From NCBI GenBank assembly GCA_003693705.1, contig RBZT01000771.1, positions 1 to 64,000 on the forward strand: 64,000 nt of DNA, given 5' to 3'. The notes beneath the pieces are model-generated. The model was not told the DNA's origin, searched no databases, and saw only the letters and a program-made list of their open reading frames with translations. Below, in pieces: positions 10,578 to 22,483 of the stretch. The stretch is from Polymyxa betae (Eukaryota; Endomyxa; Phytomyxea; Plasmodiophorida; Plasmodiophoridae). Both the position numbers and the translations under genes were made by a program. The number at the start of each line of letters is the position of its first letter. Positions within the stretch are counted from its first letter, which is position 1.

Positions 10578-11588
10578 TAATCATGGGTCAAGGACCGGAA
10601 TCTGGCTGATCTGCCAGCTTCCGCTCCTGTCTAATCTGTCGGATTATTAAGGCGTCGGGATTTGGATGGCTTTGATAGGGAGATTTGCAGCACGTTTGTT
10701 GTAGGTTGACCCAGCCCAGGAATATCTGTCGATGGACTCGTTACAGGAGAGGATCGCTGCGAAACCGAATCAGAATCTGCGATTGCTTGTTGCCGTTGTT
10801 GCGCGCGCATTTGATTCGTGCCCACTTCCCCTGGATTACTCAGCGTAAAATAGCAGAGGCTAACCGCCAATAGAAGCTCTTAATAAAATTCAAATTTATA
10901 TAATTCAAAAACAACATTCAGTAGCAGTTGGCGGTTTTGCAATTATTTCGCAATGATCTTTGCTCACTGACATTAATTGCTTTGGCATCTTAACAGATAG
11001 GTAGTACCCTGTTGCAAGGCTTTATCGCCCATGAGCCTCTGTTTCTTGCGCTTAGCCAGCCGAAGGTGCGAACAGAAAGGGATATTCCCAACTATTCAAA
11101 CTGCATACTCTCTGATCACAGATACTTCTACTTTCAAGAACAACGTAATGTTTTGGCGACCTAACCTTTGAAGAAATATTGATCATTATATTTTATCAAA
11201 GAAATCTAATCGGTTTAACTTGAGGCGGCAGCATGGTCATATAAAAGTCATTAATATCACCATCGGTCTCGCTGATCACCAAATTATCCGACCTGTATGG
11301 TAATACTGGAGCTTCGGGTCGAAACCCCGAACAACAGACAGATTGAAACGCCGCATCTGACTTGTCTTGCTGTTCAAAATGAACAACGATGCAGATACAG
11401 ACAGCGACACGAGAGAGATTTGCATAGAGAAATGGTAAACAAGGAACAGTCGACCAGACACCAGGCTGCAGCGGGCTGCATCACACAAGAAGGCTGCAGC
11501 GGGCTGCATCACCGTCATCACACAAGAAGACTAGTTGCTGCTGCAGCCCAGCAAGATTTCTACTTGCAAAACACCCTCTATGCGGCTT
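10578..11588. other. Intergenic, about 1 kb, no firm gene
   Basis: A 79-codon minus-strand frame (10631-10870) is Ser/Gln-rich and unsupported. The interval 10870-11290 is AT-rich with no coding signal. A short direct repeat lies at 11463-11512 and is listed separately. Confidence 0.4.
11463..11512. repeat. Direct repeat of a 22-bp GC-rich unit
   Basis: The 22-bp sequence beginning AGGCTGCAGCGGGC occurs at 11463-11484 and again at 11491-11512, separated by acaaga. A related ACACAAGAAG also repeats just downstream. It probably arose by local slippage in the 3' flank of the RING gene. Confidence 0.7.
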
Positions 11589-12475
11589 TTATTGTTCGTC
11601 TCCATCATCGTCTGATGACAAGGCGGCATCCGGTCGGAAGTTATAGAACAGCAGGCGGCTCTTGTCGATTCCGATACGAATCGGGCGGAGCTGCCCGTCG
11701 ATATCCTGCAGGAGGCGTTCGTAATGCTGCCGTTCCTGGTCGACGCGCCGCCTGGCTTCTTCGTTCTCCTGGCGCTGTCCTTCGAGCTGCTCGATCTGAT
11801 TACGGAGACGTTCAAACTCTTTCGTCGCCCGGCTGTGCTCCGATTCTAATCTCGTCGCCGTTACCGACATTCGCTGAGCATCAGCCAGGGTTTCGGCTAG
11901 ATTCTTTCGTAGATGTTTTCTGTCTTCAAGCAGTGCCCGCTGTCTCATCGATAGAGCGCGATATTCGCTTAAATACTTCTCGGCGGCGTCCTCGGGTTCA
12001 GCTTCGCCACTGCGTTTCAGGTGCTTTTCAATCATGGACTGAAGCGGGACGTTGACGGCGCGTGATTGGATCGTCAGCCGACAGAATGGGCATTTCGGTT
12101 TCGTGAGGCGATCCAGACATGATTTACAGAACGTATGGCCGCATGGGAACAGTACGGTGGGAGCATGGTCGGTTCCCGCCATCAATGTCGAACTGAAAGC
12201 CGTCTGTTAGCGAATCTTTCAGTAAATTTTATTGTCGTTGTTTGATACCAGATTTGGCATTCGTAATCGCTGTTGAGTTCAGTGCTTCGTTCTCTACTTT
12301 TTCCAGGATTGGTCATTGAGGGTGGCGGGATTTGTTTTTGCTGCGACGACGGCGTCGTCGGTCTGCTAGCCGCATGCACAGTCTGTTTATGTTCTTGCAT
12401 CCAGCTGGCTCGCTGGCGCTCGAGCTGTTCCCGGCGCGATTGCCGCGACGAACTCGCCATCAAACGGTCACTCAA
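11589..12475 (-). CDS. RING-finger coiled-coil E3 ubiquitin ligase candidate
   Basis: There are two exons, 12249-12475 and 11589-12192, with a 56-nt intron whose removal completes the first zinc ligands (YECQIC). The RING is C3HC4: CQIC, then FPCGHTFCKSCL, then CPFC. It sits near residue 75 and is followed by about 120 residues of highly charged coiled coil (LEDRKHLRKNLAE through RQHYERLLQDI) and an acidic tail ending DDDGDEQ. The N-terminus is Gln/Arg-rich and disordered. The predicted length is about 276 aa. RING plus coiled coil indicates an oligomeric E3 ligase. I cannot name the orthologue. Confidence 0.75.
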
Positions 12476-12742
12476 TGGTCGTGATCGTTCAGCTGTACTA
12501 TTATTCAGAGGTGATCATCAAAATACATCATGATTAGTTTATCAATGACCTCCTGCTCTTCTTGCAATTGTTGAGAGCATACAATTGGAAACAAATGATG
12601 GTAAATTAGATTCGGCCGCCATGCCATTTTCAAGATGGAAATGAAGCTAGGGTTTAGGGTTTGTTTGGACTGTCCCCATTTTTAATAATTGCGCAAACTT
12701 TGGCCTTGAAATTCCCCATTTTGTCTTTGAGCAACGACTCTG

Positions 12743-13786
12743 ATGGCGGATTGCCCTGAGCCCGACCGGAAACCAGGTCTGACCGTCGAATTATCAGCTC
12801 GTGAAGTAAATTCCGATCTGACATGCCCGGTCTGTCTTTCTGTGATCAATGAAACCTGGACCGTCAAGGAGTGCATGCATCGGTTCTGTCAGAATTGTAT
12901 CGAGACAGCCCTACGATATGGCAGCAAGCAATGCCCGGCCTGTCGTGTACCGGTCCCATCTCGTCGATCGCTACGAGCCGATAAAGTCTTCGACGCCCTC
13001 ATCTCCAGATTTCATCCGGATCTTGCCAAGCAGGTCTCTTTCCTGCTGCATATGTTTTCTCTTTATCAACGTTCGATTTAGGAAGAAGAACACGAGAAAT
13101 TCGTCCAGGATGTTATCCAGACGCACAATCACCAAGCGTTCGCAGCCAGTGTTATCAAAGGCGTCACCAAACAGAGCCTGGTACGGAAGAAAAAAGGGAG
13201 AATCTCGATCGCTCCCGAGCCGGTCGAATCGACAGTCGGGATCTACAAACGACCTCCTCGCCGAAAGGCAGGACGTCGCGTTATCAAACCTGTTACAGTC
13301 TGCCTGCAGCGACTTGGTACGAATAGCTTCAATGCAGTTCTCGATATATATTTTTTCTCGAAATATTTCCCATGCTTTCGAATGTGTAATCTGTTACCTT
13401 CCTATTGACGATTTGAACGTGTAGAGTCAGATGTCGATTGTGGTCCTCGTATACGGATGTTTATCGATGTGCCACGAACAGCCTGCGTATCGCAGATAAC
13501 TGAACATTTGTTGTCTTTCCTGCCGAGTTCTGTGCAGAATGTGCATTATTATGCTGTTAAGAAACCGATCGCTTTGTTGACGAACGAGGACAAAGACAGC
13601 GGAAGCGTTCATGATGCTGATGATGGAGGGTCGTCGGTGGCTGGTTCAACAACAGCCACATTCTCGGCTGTTGAGGATGCAATCCTGGAGCGAATCGACG
13701 TTCGGAACAAGTTTGACGATCTGGATTATTATTTTAATACGGGTACGAACAACGAGATGCTTCTGGTTTATACGAACGCTGCTTAG
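12743..13786 (+). CDS. RNF2: RING1/RNF2-type Polycomb (PRC1) E3 ligase
   Basis: Exons are 12743-13033, 13082-13316 and 13425-13786, and all junctions are in phase. The N-terminal RING (residues about 25-80) has CPVCLSVINETWTVKECMHR, then FCQNCIETALRYGSKQCPAC, then the diagnostic RRSLRADKVFDALISRFHP extension that RING1/RNF2 use to contact PCGF partners and the nucleosome. A basic linker follows. The C-terminal region (IRMFIDVPRTACVSQITEHL and beyond) fits a RAWUL ubiquitin-like domain, as in RING1B. The total is about 295 aa, close to RING1B at 336 aa. The known role of the family is to monoubiquitylate histone H2A. It is divergently placed next to the minus-strand RING gene, about 270 bp away. 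Confidence 0.82.
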
Positions 13787-13873
13787 AAAGAAGTTAAATA
13801 ATATCTATTGAAACACTGTGTAATTATAACGATTGCTCAACTGCTATAAATACTTCTACATTGGATAATTTAT

Positions 13874-15720
13874 CTATGGGCATTTACTGGCAATGTAAGC
13901 GGCTCCGCGCTCTTCATATTCCGGCTTCGAGAACCACATCTGCTGGAAGGATTCCAAAGAACTTAACCCAAGATGTTAGCCAACGACCATAAAATATCAA
14001 CTATTTAGCATACCCGAGGATCGAGCCTCCTATCCAGGATCCATACAGACGTTCATGGTGGGTTCCAACTGACAGCGTTTTAACCTGAAGAGGCCACTTA
14101 AGAAAAAACCTGGAAATTTCTAAACTTCAGTACCTTGTACGCAGGAGCCGCCGTCGCCATTAATTCTCGAGTCAACCTGAAAACGAGTAAATATAAGTCT
14201 GGATCCGTGAAAGCCATCAAAAGCGTTTACCTGTCAGAAAGGCCTCGAATTGATGTTGTCCCGCCAGTCACCACGATATTGCCAAACAGATCTCTGCGAA
14301 TATCAACATCGGCGCTGTCGATAACCTGCCGAACCATCGCTGGCAATCCCTGCACCATTAACTTAAAAAAAGAGCTAAGAGCTCGTTCAAAGTACTACCT
14401 CGAAAGTGTAGCCGTCGAAATCGTTGTTAAAGTCGATCAGCGATGAATTCGGATTAAATAATTGCTCGCCCAGGGTGAATCGCTCTGAGCAATGTCAACA
14501 TACCTGATGCATCAGGTCACTCTAAAATGACCTGTTCCTATATCTATGACTTGACCATCAGGAAGCTCATAGGGCAGCGTGGGTATCGAGCTGACAGCTT
14601 CCGATGAGAAAGAGACATCTGACACCCGAGTAACGCTGTGCTTCAGGTCGCGAATGACTTCATCGCGCATGAACTTCGTAAACGATGTCGTCGTTAAAGG
14701 TAAGTCAAGTCTCTGAACAGAAGAGAGATTCCCATATCAGCGAAACGAATCAGCAAATTCGTCTTTGAGCGCACCTTGACGTTGACTCGACCTTCACCGA
14801 CAAGTTCGCGTTTGAACAGAAACCGTGGCTCGATAGGAATTTTTGATGATTCCTCCAGTAGCTTCGCTAAGATGTCGTCTAATGCATTTCCGGCGACGCG
14901 GGTTCGAACTTTGCCTACAAGAAATTTCTCCTATAAGCAAAAACAACGTACAAGAGAAATGAAGCCGCAATTTTGGGACAAAAGAGCGATCGCACAAACG
15001 ACAACGGAAAATCTCAGTAATAAAATACGAAGCGAACCTTGCATTAGAGCGTATCCATCATGAACGGCAACGGCGGACGTCACACCAGCGCCGCTTTGAA
15101 GCACCAGAGCTGTGCTGCGCCCAGCAGCAAACGCAGACAACACGGCGTCTTTTGCAATAAAAACAGCGGGCGAGTTGAATTTCTCGATGGCGATTTCACA
15201 CATGCGTTCGCGTCGGGCGGCATCGTTGAATGTCGATTCAACAAATAGGAGCGGATGCTCGACAGGGTCTACCCGTAACGTTCTCTCAATGCAATGACGC
15301 CAGATGGCTTCCGCAGCATCGAAGTTCTCAACTACATGAACGCCATTCAGTAGTAGCGAGAACTTCCCAAAAGATCGTACTAAGCCCGTCGATTACAGCC
15401 GGCACGATTTCGACTCCATCTCGGCGATAAGTCAGATTCTGCCCAATGTATTCTTTCGATTCCGAACGGGCCATTTCCCCATCGCTCATGTTATCAGCAC
15501 TACCGGCCCCGATAAACTGCAAACATTTGAACAGTTTCCAGAGAGAAACTGGCGAAAAACCCATACAGAAGGTATCACGCACTTGGGCGTATTCTCTCCA
15601 GCAAATCCGACACGAGTCGTATAGGTGCCGCAGTCGATCACCAGAGCGCCGACGTCATCTGCAAGCCATCATCAGCTTGGCGACATACGCTCCAGGAAAT
15701 CACCGACCAGCGCTAAGCAT
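13874..15720 (-). CDS. ACTL6A: Actin-related protein ACTL6/BAF53/Arp4
   Basis: This is an Arp4-family nuclear actin-related protein, a shared subunit of INO80, SWR1/NuA4 and SWI/SNF-type complexes. Exon joins by homology give an N-terminus [20 protein letters not shown] (ACTL6A has DEVGALVFDIGSYTVR), [10 protein letters not shown], then [20 protein letters not shown] and a VHDGYAL block, [11 protein letters not shown], a [13 protein letters not shown] block, [22 protein letters not shown], and the actin-fold C-terminus [17 protein letters not shown] ending KCP and TAG. A 48-nt-class intron splits codon 5, and there are about seven introns overall. An EP400-like protein, a potential complex partner, is encoded at the right end of the window. 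Confidence 0.88.
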
Positions 15721-16349
15721 CGTCGCAGCGACGCCCTTAGGTCAGCCACGCCGTCCCTGCAATGATGACGACGAAAGACGTTCAGAATACTGCGTAGCAG
15801 AAATGAACTGTATCGATGTGAGGCAGTCATCCCGATAGAGATGAGAAAGCATATCATGTATGCAGTGAGGGGTTTGGGGCGCCCCATTTCTGACATGATA
15901 GGGCTGGGTCGCTCCATGTTCAGCAACGAGTGGGCTTGGGCGCCATAAGACTCAATAAGGAGACTCTGCCTATCTAGGAATTGGCATTAGCCTAATTGGT
16001 CCTTTGCCTCAACATGAGAGTGTCTACTCCTAGATAACGTGCATCTTCGAGTTCTACTTTGGGTTATACCGTTTTCGTTGGTGTTTGTATACACAGAGGA
16101 TTCAGGGCCGATCCTTTCGGGCAAGTCTCTACTAAAACCCAAAATCGATTCGAATGGGGTTGTTTGATGGGTTGGACGAAATCCAACTTAAATGATGAGC
16201 TGTATTTCGTTGCTTTCTCGTGTTGGTCTAAATATGCTCTTCTGAGATAGTTTCGTCGCGTCGTCGTCCAAAACATGGCAAACGTTGTATATCCGGTTGA
16301 TTACGCCTCAAATTAGGATTCAGTATAGCGTTAGGCATTTGGAAACTTC
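15721..16349. other. Intergenic spacer
   Basis: This is about 0.6 kb between two minus-strand genes. Short frames on both strands (for example 15672-15926 - and 16059-16250 +) show no recognisable content. I see nothing else. Confidence 0.4.
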
Positions 16350-18260
16350 ATCCATGTATCGCAGGTCATTATCCTGATGCTCTGTCTTACTTCTAGCCTG
16401 AGGTCTGAAGCTGGGGTTCTTGGCCAGCGCCAGATTAATAGGTAAAGTGTTCTTTCCGTCGCGAGCGTATTCTTGAACGGTTGCTGCTGTTAACCGCTTT
16501 AATTCTCCGACAAACTTATCATGCGCTGTACAGGACTCTTTCGCGAAATTATGCAGCTCGCTACGCTGGCGTTCCTCTCTTTCTCTTTTCTCATTCTGCT
16601 TTCAAGTTAGATTTCTCCTTGACGCATTTGCAGACCTGTACCATTTGCTTTTTATGATATTCTTGAAGTTTGATCGAGCATTGGCGTTCTGATCGCCTTT
16701 GCTCGTTCGTTTCTTGTTCGAACGCGTCCTTATCGCGTGTCCACTTTGCTTGAAGTTCCTGCGCTTGTCTGCGTTCCTCGGCTTTACGCCTTTGAAGCTC
16801 GGAAATCTGTCAATGCTATTAAAAGAGGACATTTTCAGAGCTGAAAATGGCACCTGTCTCTGGCGACACTCATCGAGCATCTTTTTCTGCGCCTTCTGAT
16901 TGGCTTTTTCGACTTCTCTTTGCCGTTCCTCTTTCGCTTGATTCTGCTGGATTCTTGCAGCTATCATATCGTCTTCGTTGCTGATTCGTTTTCGTAATTC
17001 TTCCGATTGAATATCGATTAGGCGCTGCTTGATCATTAATCGGGTCCGATGGCGCCGCTCTGCTACTTCCTGTCGCATTTGTTCTGCGACGTCGAATCAC
17101 GTTTTGTCGCTCTTCCATCACTAACGCTTCGTTTACCTTTACGCTCTTTGTCGGCGGCATACGCCGCTATCCTTGCCATCTCGGCTTTATCTTTATCTCT
17201 CTCACGATCCCGAATCTCTTTCAACCGGATATTGTCAGCCAGGGATTGCAATTTCTGTTCACGAACATAACGAGTCCTTTCTTCAGCCTAAAATCATTAC
17301 TCGAGTTATTCACCGGGCAGAATTTGCTTTTCTTTCCAACCTTCTTCTCTGCTTCAATTACTGCTTTGGCATTCTCGGCAGCAATTTTCTTCCCTTCTGC
17401 AGCGATTTGTTCTTTCTGTTGCTCCTTCCTCCTCAGATGTTCAGCAAACTGTTCTTTCTGCGTCTGTGCTATTCTCCTATCATGCTCCTTCCTGGCCAGT
17501 TCTCGGGCCTGATAATATTGGTTTAAGGTCTCATGTAAGGGCGATACCCTACCAGATCGTCCTTTGTCTTCTTCTCTAGATCCCTTCTCTGGCAGCTTAG
17601 AAACTTCTCCATCTGACGTTTCTCTTGTTCGCGTCTCTCTTTACATAGATTCTCATTACGTTGATTTTCATAAGCGAAATCAGCCAGCATCATCCCGGTC
17701 AGCATCGATTTGACCTATAGCAATGCTATTTTCATTCTGATACAGTACGGGAATGCTTTATACTTCATCAGTACTGCTATATTTCTCCCGTTCAGCTCGC
17801 TCGATTGCTGCTTGGCGCTCTGCTGCAAGGCGCAGAGCTTCTTCGCGATCCAATCGTCGTTGGCGCTCTTCGCGAATCTCTCGTTGGGCTTTCTTTACTG
17901 TCTGTGCTTTCGATTCCCATTTTCTTATATGATCAAGAGAGATGGACTTTAAAAGTGTCGCCTAGGTTACATTACTATGCTGTACAGGCGGATGCTATCT
18001 GAATAATACTTTCTCATTTCGTTCGCGAGTTGATACGGGCTCGCTGCTGGCATACGCTAATCGTCGTAGACGCTGAATGTCATTGGACGATATTACATGG
18101 TGCGATTCGCCAGCTAGTGACGAATGACTAGATTTGTTTTAAATTTCGTATTGAATGGAAGGATACGGCTCACCTCCTCATGCGTTTGGCGCTGGCTGCT
18201 AACGATGTCTGAGCATATGCTAATGCGGTACCATTTTCGATCCGAATAATCTTTGGTGTG
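16350..18260 (-). CDS. Coiled-coil protein, probable axonemal CFAP45/CFAP210-like
   Basis: This is a multi-exon gene with very Glu/Arg/Lys-rich coiled-coil exons, for example 17523-17705, 17063-17251 and 16602-17078. The N-terminal part includes ESHHVISSNDIQRLRRLA, reminiscent of the start of trichoplein/CFAP45-type microtubule inner proteins. The middle holds long uninterrupted heptad regions, and the last exon reads about KNTLPINLALAKNPSFRPQA and ends near 16356. Architecture and company (IFT88, enkurin, KAP3) suggest a flagellar inner-lumen protein. Coiled coils are easily over-matched, so CFAP45, CFAP210, CFAP53 and MNS1 all stay possible. The start codon is uncertain. Confidence 0.55.
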
Positions 18261-18393
18261 GCCTGACTTAGGCGATTCCTACTCCCATTGTAGGGACTTA
18301 GACCCAGTTTAATTTTATTAGACGAACAACAACATAGAAAGCGGTGCAATAAATAAAGGTGACATTATAAAACTTCAGTCGCAGAGGAGTTAA

Positions 18394-19142
18394 TCAAATG
18401 GTTTTCACTGCAAGTCTCTCAGGCAACTTCCCATGAGTCTTCATGTGCCGTTTTAGATTACATGACTACGATCAATAATATTGCACCAGAAACATGACAG
18501 TTTCTAACCGAATTACCTGTCGAAATCCTCGGCAACAGATAGAGCATGCAAATGGCCTCTCATTGGTATGTATCCGAATATGATTCTTTCTGTACGGCAC
18601 AGTCAATTGACGCAACAGCGATTTGATTTTGTTTAGACGACGCACAGATGGCCGCTTTGATGGAAGCTTTTGCCGCAAATCGAGCAATGAAACGGTCTCT
18701 CACCGGTATGAAAGCGATTGTGCTTTTTGAGATCCCCAGAACGCTGAAATATCTTCGAGCAGGTAGGGCATACATGCCCACCACCTTTGCGTTCGTTCGA
18801 CCCTTGACTATGATCGTCTCTAATATGAACTTCTAACTCTTCTTTAGATGGATACCCAGTGCCGCATTTGATACAGAACAATTTCTGGACAGTGGCATTA
18901 TTCTCGGTCGCTGACACATTGTTTCCAGCTTGTTCATCGTTTTCATCATTGACACTATCGCTGATGCTTTGCCGCAAATGGAATGCACGCTGAAACATGC
19001 TCGCGGGTGAATGCGAAAATCTCGTCAGAATTCTCAGCGACGTATTCGTGCTGATAATGGAACGCGATGCCAGCGGCAGCAAACAAGACATGATTTGCAC
19101 GAAACCAAGAAAACGCGTCCAGTTAATGAACGAGAAGAACAA
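18394..19142 (-). CDS. C2H2 zinc-finger protein
   Basis: Three exons encode one atypical and four tandem-type C2H2 fingers. They are FCIKCGTGYPSKEELEVHIR, then CPTCSKIFQRSGDLKKHNRF, then CSICGKSFHQSGHL-KNHIRIH (reassembled across an intron with a GTGCGT donor), then FACSICCRGFRQ-SCNLKRHMKTH (reassembled across the next intron). Canonical TGERPF-type linkers (HTGERPF, HTNERPF) join the last fingers, which indicates sequence-specific DNA binding. The stop is TGA, complement of 18394-18396. Up to 55 N-terminal residues lie before the acidic stretch and may be untranslated; MFQRAFHLRQS is an alternative start. This is a probable transcription factor with unknown targets. Confidence 0.75.
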
Positions 19143-19357
19143 CTGGACTGAAAGAGCATCGAGTCAGGACAACTGATGCGCGTCATTTGCTCCTCTCAAG
19201 TCAGAGCGTTGACAGTCAACCAAAAAGGGCTTGCATCACCGACACGATTCCCGAAAGTCACAGCGGTGAAGGAATAGGGCCTGCCACTATGAGACTGAAT
19301 GCGACGCGATAACTATTTCGTTCTCATTGCTTGCAATCGAACAATTAACTGTATTTC

Positions 19358-20228
19358 TCATGACGCTGCAGTCGTCAGCTTACGAATCGCCAGGTCATAG
19401 ACAATACTCTCGATCTTCTGCAGGTCGTATTTGATGGCATCAAATTTCTGAAAATTATTTGATTCACTTTTCGCTAATGACGATCTGATAACAGCAGCCC
19501 ACCTTACGAAGTAAATCATTGCGAAGATTTAAGGTACTGAACGCGCTGTATAGTTCAGAGACAAAGTTGGCAATCAAGGGCGGCGATTTCATGTCGCCTG
19601 CGGTTACCAAGTTAGTGCAGAATCGAGACTGTAACAAACTTTAATAATCGACCAGCTAGCAGCAACCCGAAAACTTACCAAATCATTGGACAAATTTGTG
19701 ACGCCTAAAAGGTAATCCTCCAGTTCGATGGATGCGAACGGGCTCGACGCAACTGAACAGAAGTGGGTGAGGAAACATTTTGTGAAAACCCAATGCTTTA
19801 TGTTACCTCCTAAGAGTTCCTCCGCTTCTGTTTTAGAAAGCAGCTTCCCACAGCTGAGATAATGAATAAACGCGGCAATCGATACGAGCTGGGTTAAGTT
19901 GTGCCGCCAGATGAACTTGAATCTGCAACTATGATGAGACGGGAAAAACGTCTCAGAAAAAATGTTACAATTCGGCATGTCTTCCCTCGAGTTTCTCGTA
20001 CATCTCCGTCCACAGGTCGGACAAAGGCGCTAAGCTATCCCTAGCCTGATCGCAGATAGCTGCAATCTCGCTCTGGTCTGGGACATGGTGAACACTCTGC
20101 ATAAGAGCCGACGCTTTTCGAACGATCACAGCAATCTGCCGATTGACAGCACCGACTGCATCTTTGCAGGCATCAGCAGCGGCAAGCTCTGCTTCATAAC
20201 CAGACAGCAGCTCATGAAGGTCGCCCAT
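19358..20228 (-). CDS. TSN: Translin
   Basis: Translin is an octamer-forming nucleic-acid-binding protein that, with TRAX, makes the C3PO ribonuclease acting on small RNAs and tRNA fragments. The start is placed at MGDLHELLSGYEAEL, which aligns with the family N-terminus. Recognisable blocks are FKFIWRHNLTQLVSIAAF (human: FHEHWRFVLQRLVFLAAF), LLSKTEAEELLGG, IELEDYLLGVTNLSNDL and, after introns, a tail KYDLQKIESIVYDLAIRKL that matches KYDVKKVEEVVYDLSIRGF. The stop is TGA, complement of 19358-19360. The total is about 225 aa, the usual family size (228 in human). No TRAX gene is visible in this window. Confidence 0.88.
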
Positions 20229-20663
20229 TTCAAAACTGCGCTGTCTTGATAATGTTACCGCCAAAAGCTTCAGACTTTCTCCCAACCATGACAGATAGTT
20301 TATTTAACAATCTGCTTATCTCGTCTATTTTAGACTCGATCGGGCTCCATGCCACCCACAGACTAGTGATGGAGTGTGCTGTGTGCTGGTTCTTAACTTC
20401 AGAAGGATTTTTGGACTGGGCGTTTGAAATCAGCCTGATTCTTAAGATCTGAAAGTGATCTGTCGAGTGAAATGTTCACGGTATAGCCTCCTACAAGGCT
20501 CATGTTAATGAGGAAACCTCCAGTTACCTTGTCAAAGGACTGTTTCCAGTCGATTACCAATTGTAGATTTAACCAAAGTGAATGACTATGGGTAGACAAC
20601 CTAAATTTGATAGATATTTCGTTGCCAAGATGGGATCTGTAAGATCTTTTCTGTAAATCGCCG

Positions 20664-21620
20664 GTGGCAGAAATGACAGGGCTTTTGAATGGAAATGGCG
20701 CTGTATTCCAGAGAATGACGACGAAACGAACAGTTGTCGGCACTACGAACCGTAAAGTTCTCAAAGAGCTGGAAGAAGCTTCAGCAGCTGGCCATCGACG
20801 ATCGGACGCGCAATGGATCGAGGCCTATCAGAAGAACGTAATCGAAGCCGCCAATCTCAAAGCAGCTGCTCGAAAGCAACGCCAGCAGCCATCACAATCG
20901 TCCGACGACGGTTTGGTCGAGCCCTATGTCCCCAATGAAAATCGTTGGATGATTATGTCCTACGAAGTCGATATCAAGGCGGATGCTATCAATCGCCTCA
21001 ATTACATAGTTCGGCGTCTACAGGCGCAAGCAGCGCGCCGGGGCCGTCAGCTATTTCGAAAAACTTCCCGCTCTGAAGATGAAGCCGATTCTGGTAAAGA
21101 AGGAGAACTGCCTCGGCTTGTTCCGATGAAGCCTAATGCAGCCGCTCCTGGCGACCTCATTGTGACGACGTCTTTAACGCAAAGCGCAGCCGTTATGACT
21201 GCTAGGGAAGCTTTTATCACAACCTGGACGGCATCGACTTCTCCCGAGAGGATTTACGATCCCAGCATGTTATATAAGCGGAAGATGTTGCTGCTGCAGG
21301 AAGCACGAAGTCGCCGGTCGCATGAATTCCAACAAGGCCTGGAGAGGTTTGCAGCTTCTCAGGAGCAGGCATCCGCCGAAAAGGATCGGCGACTTCTGCA
21401 GCAGAAAGGGGCTCTGCAGCGCACTTATAAGGAGACATTGGAGCATCAGATGGCCATGACTACGACCTCGACCAGAAGGGGGTTGGGACAGTTTAACACC
21501 CTGGCACTGCCCCAACTAAAAGGCAAGATAACCTCCATTTGGGGTACATTTCACACTGGAGAGGTGGACCATCTTCGTGATCTGGGAACCGTTGATCGCA
21601 TTAGAATACTCAAGAAGTGA
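20664..21620 (+). CDS. Unknown charged, partly coiled-coil protein
   Basis: This single long frame of 318 aa has codon use like its neighbours. It is rich in Arg, Gln, Glu and Ala, with helical stretches (KVLKELEEASAAG, VIEAANLKAAARKQRQQ, and a run from KRKMLLLQEARSRR) and one ordered-looking block, NENRWMIMSYEVDIKADAIN. I recognise no domain. Its position directly before the cyclase and IFT88 would fit a flagellar role, but that is weak guilt by association. A minus-strand frame overlapping its start (20399-20764) is probably a shadow. Confidence 0.5.
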   Translation: MAEMTGLLNGNGAVFQRMTTKRTVVGTTNRKVLKELEEASAAGHRRSDAQWIEAYQKNVIEAANLKAAARKQRQQPSQSSDDGLVEPYVPNENRWMIMSYEVDIKADAINRLNYIVRRLQAQAARRGRQLFRKTSRSEDEADSGKEGELPRLVPMKPNAAAPGDLIVTTSLTQSAAVMTAREAFITTWTASTSPERIYDPSMLYKRKMLLLQEARSRRSHEFQQGLERFAASQEQASAEKDRRLLQQKGALQRTYKETLEHQMAMTTTSTRRGLGQFNTLALPQLKGKITSIWGTFHTGEVDHLRDLGTVDRIRILKK

Positions 21621-22483
21621 ACATTCCTTCTATAATGTATCCTTATAGTCCCTATAAACCGCAGCAGTTTGACAGCATGGGAATACGGCAGCGCCAATTT
21701 GTAGACCCGTTGAGCCAATCGCGGTCAGCAATCATTTACTAAACCTTCAGCGCTGGGTTTGTACGAGCAAAGTGCTGTTCTGAATGACCCCGAGAAGCAG
21801 CGTCTTTCTTAAAACGGCGGTTTTCCTCTGGCTTTAAGCTACCACTTCTTTAAATCGGCATTTTTGAAGTCTGTATTCGGTTAAGCTTATACAATCTGTC
21901 GGACCCTTTGGTCGAAGTTTTTTAACGTGACATTGGCGAATCAAGATAGTATGCTCCAGGTTACGAGCGTGGCCTGGACCTGGCCTCAGTTCTTTCCCTC
22001 GATCCCATCATAGAAAGTCGACCATTGTCAACATCGATCGGACCGCAGCTTCTGGTGATTTCATATTCCGGCCCAAATCCAATACATTCAAGGTGCATCA
22101 TAGTATCCACAGTGTATGTAATTAGGCGGATGAAGCCAAGAAGGAGCCCCCTTAACAGGAAATGTAACATTTAGTGGCTGCGCCCCAACCATCGTGGCCA
22201 TGTTGGGGACGGGAACTGCCATAAACGTCGGGAGGTGGCTGGGCTTCAGACCAGGCGTTCATAAGTCTTCCACCTTTTGCCATAACAACTGAATGCAAAC
22301 AGCTTCCCATCGAAGCTTGGCGCATGTTATAACAGATCGTTGCGGTTTGGCTTTTAGCCACGAAAATATCTTGAAAACTCGCTCGGTGACAGGCTGATTT
22401 TGATATCTGTTAGAATCCATCAAAGATTGGAGGCGCGCTCTTGAGCCTGCCATCAGCTTGCATGAGCTCGCTGACTGGCGAGT
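21621..22483. other. Intergenic, about 0.86 kb
   Basis: Overlapping short minus-strand frames (21961-22516) have no recognisable product and share bases in two frames, so I do not call them. The stretch should contain the promoter of the cyclase gene. Confidence 0.4.

Noticed and set aside
8845..10609. Several plus-strand and alternative minus frames across the transporter
   Set aside because: They are Arg/Ala-rich shadow frames of a GC-rich coding region, while the minus-strand MFS frame has clear membrane helices.
10631..10870. 79-codon minus-strand frame
   Set aside because: There is no domain, partner exon or splice signal to support it. It is kept only as part of the intergenic note.
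12647..12662. Two TTTAGGG-like units resembling telomere repeats
   Set aside because: Only two units occur, well inside a gene-dense region, so chance is the simplest explanation.
20399..20764. 121-codon minus-strand frame
   Set aside because: It overlaps the start of the plus-strand gene at 20664 and has no recognisable content, so it is probably a shadow frame.
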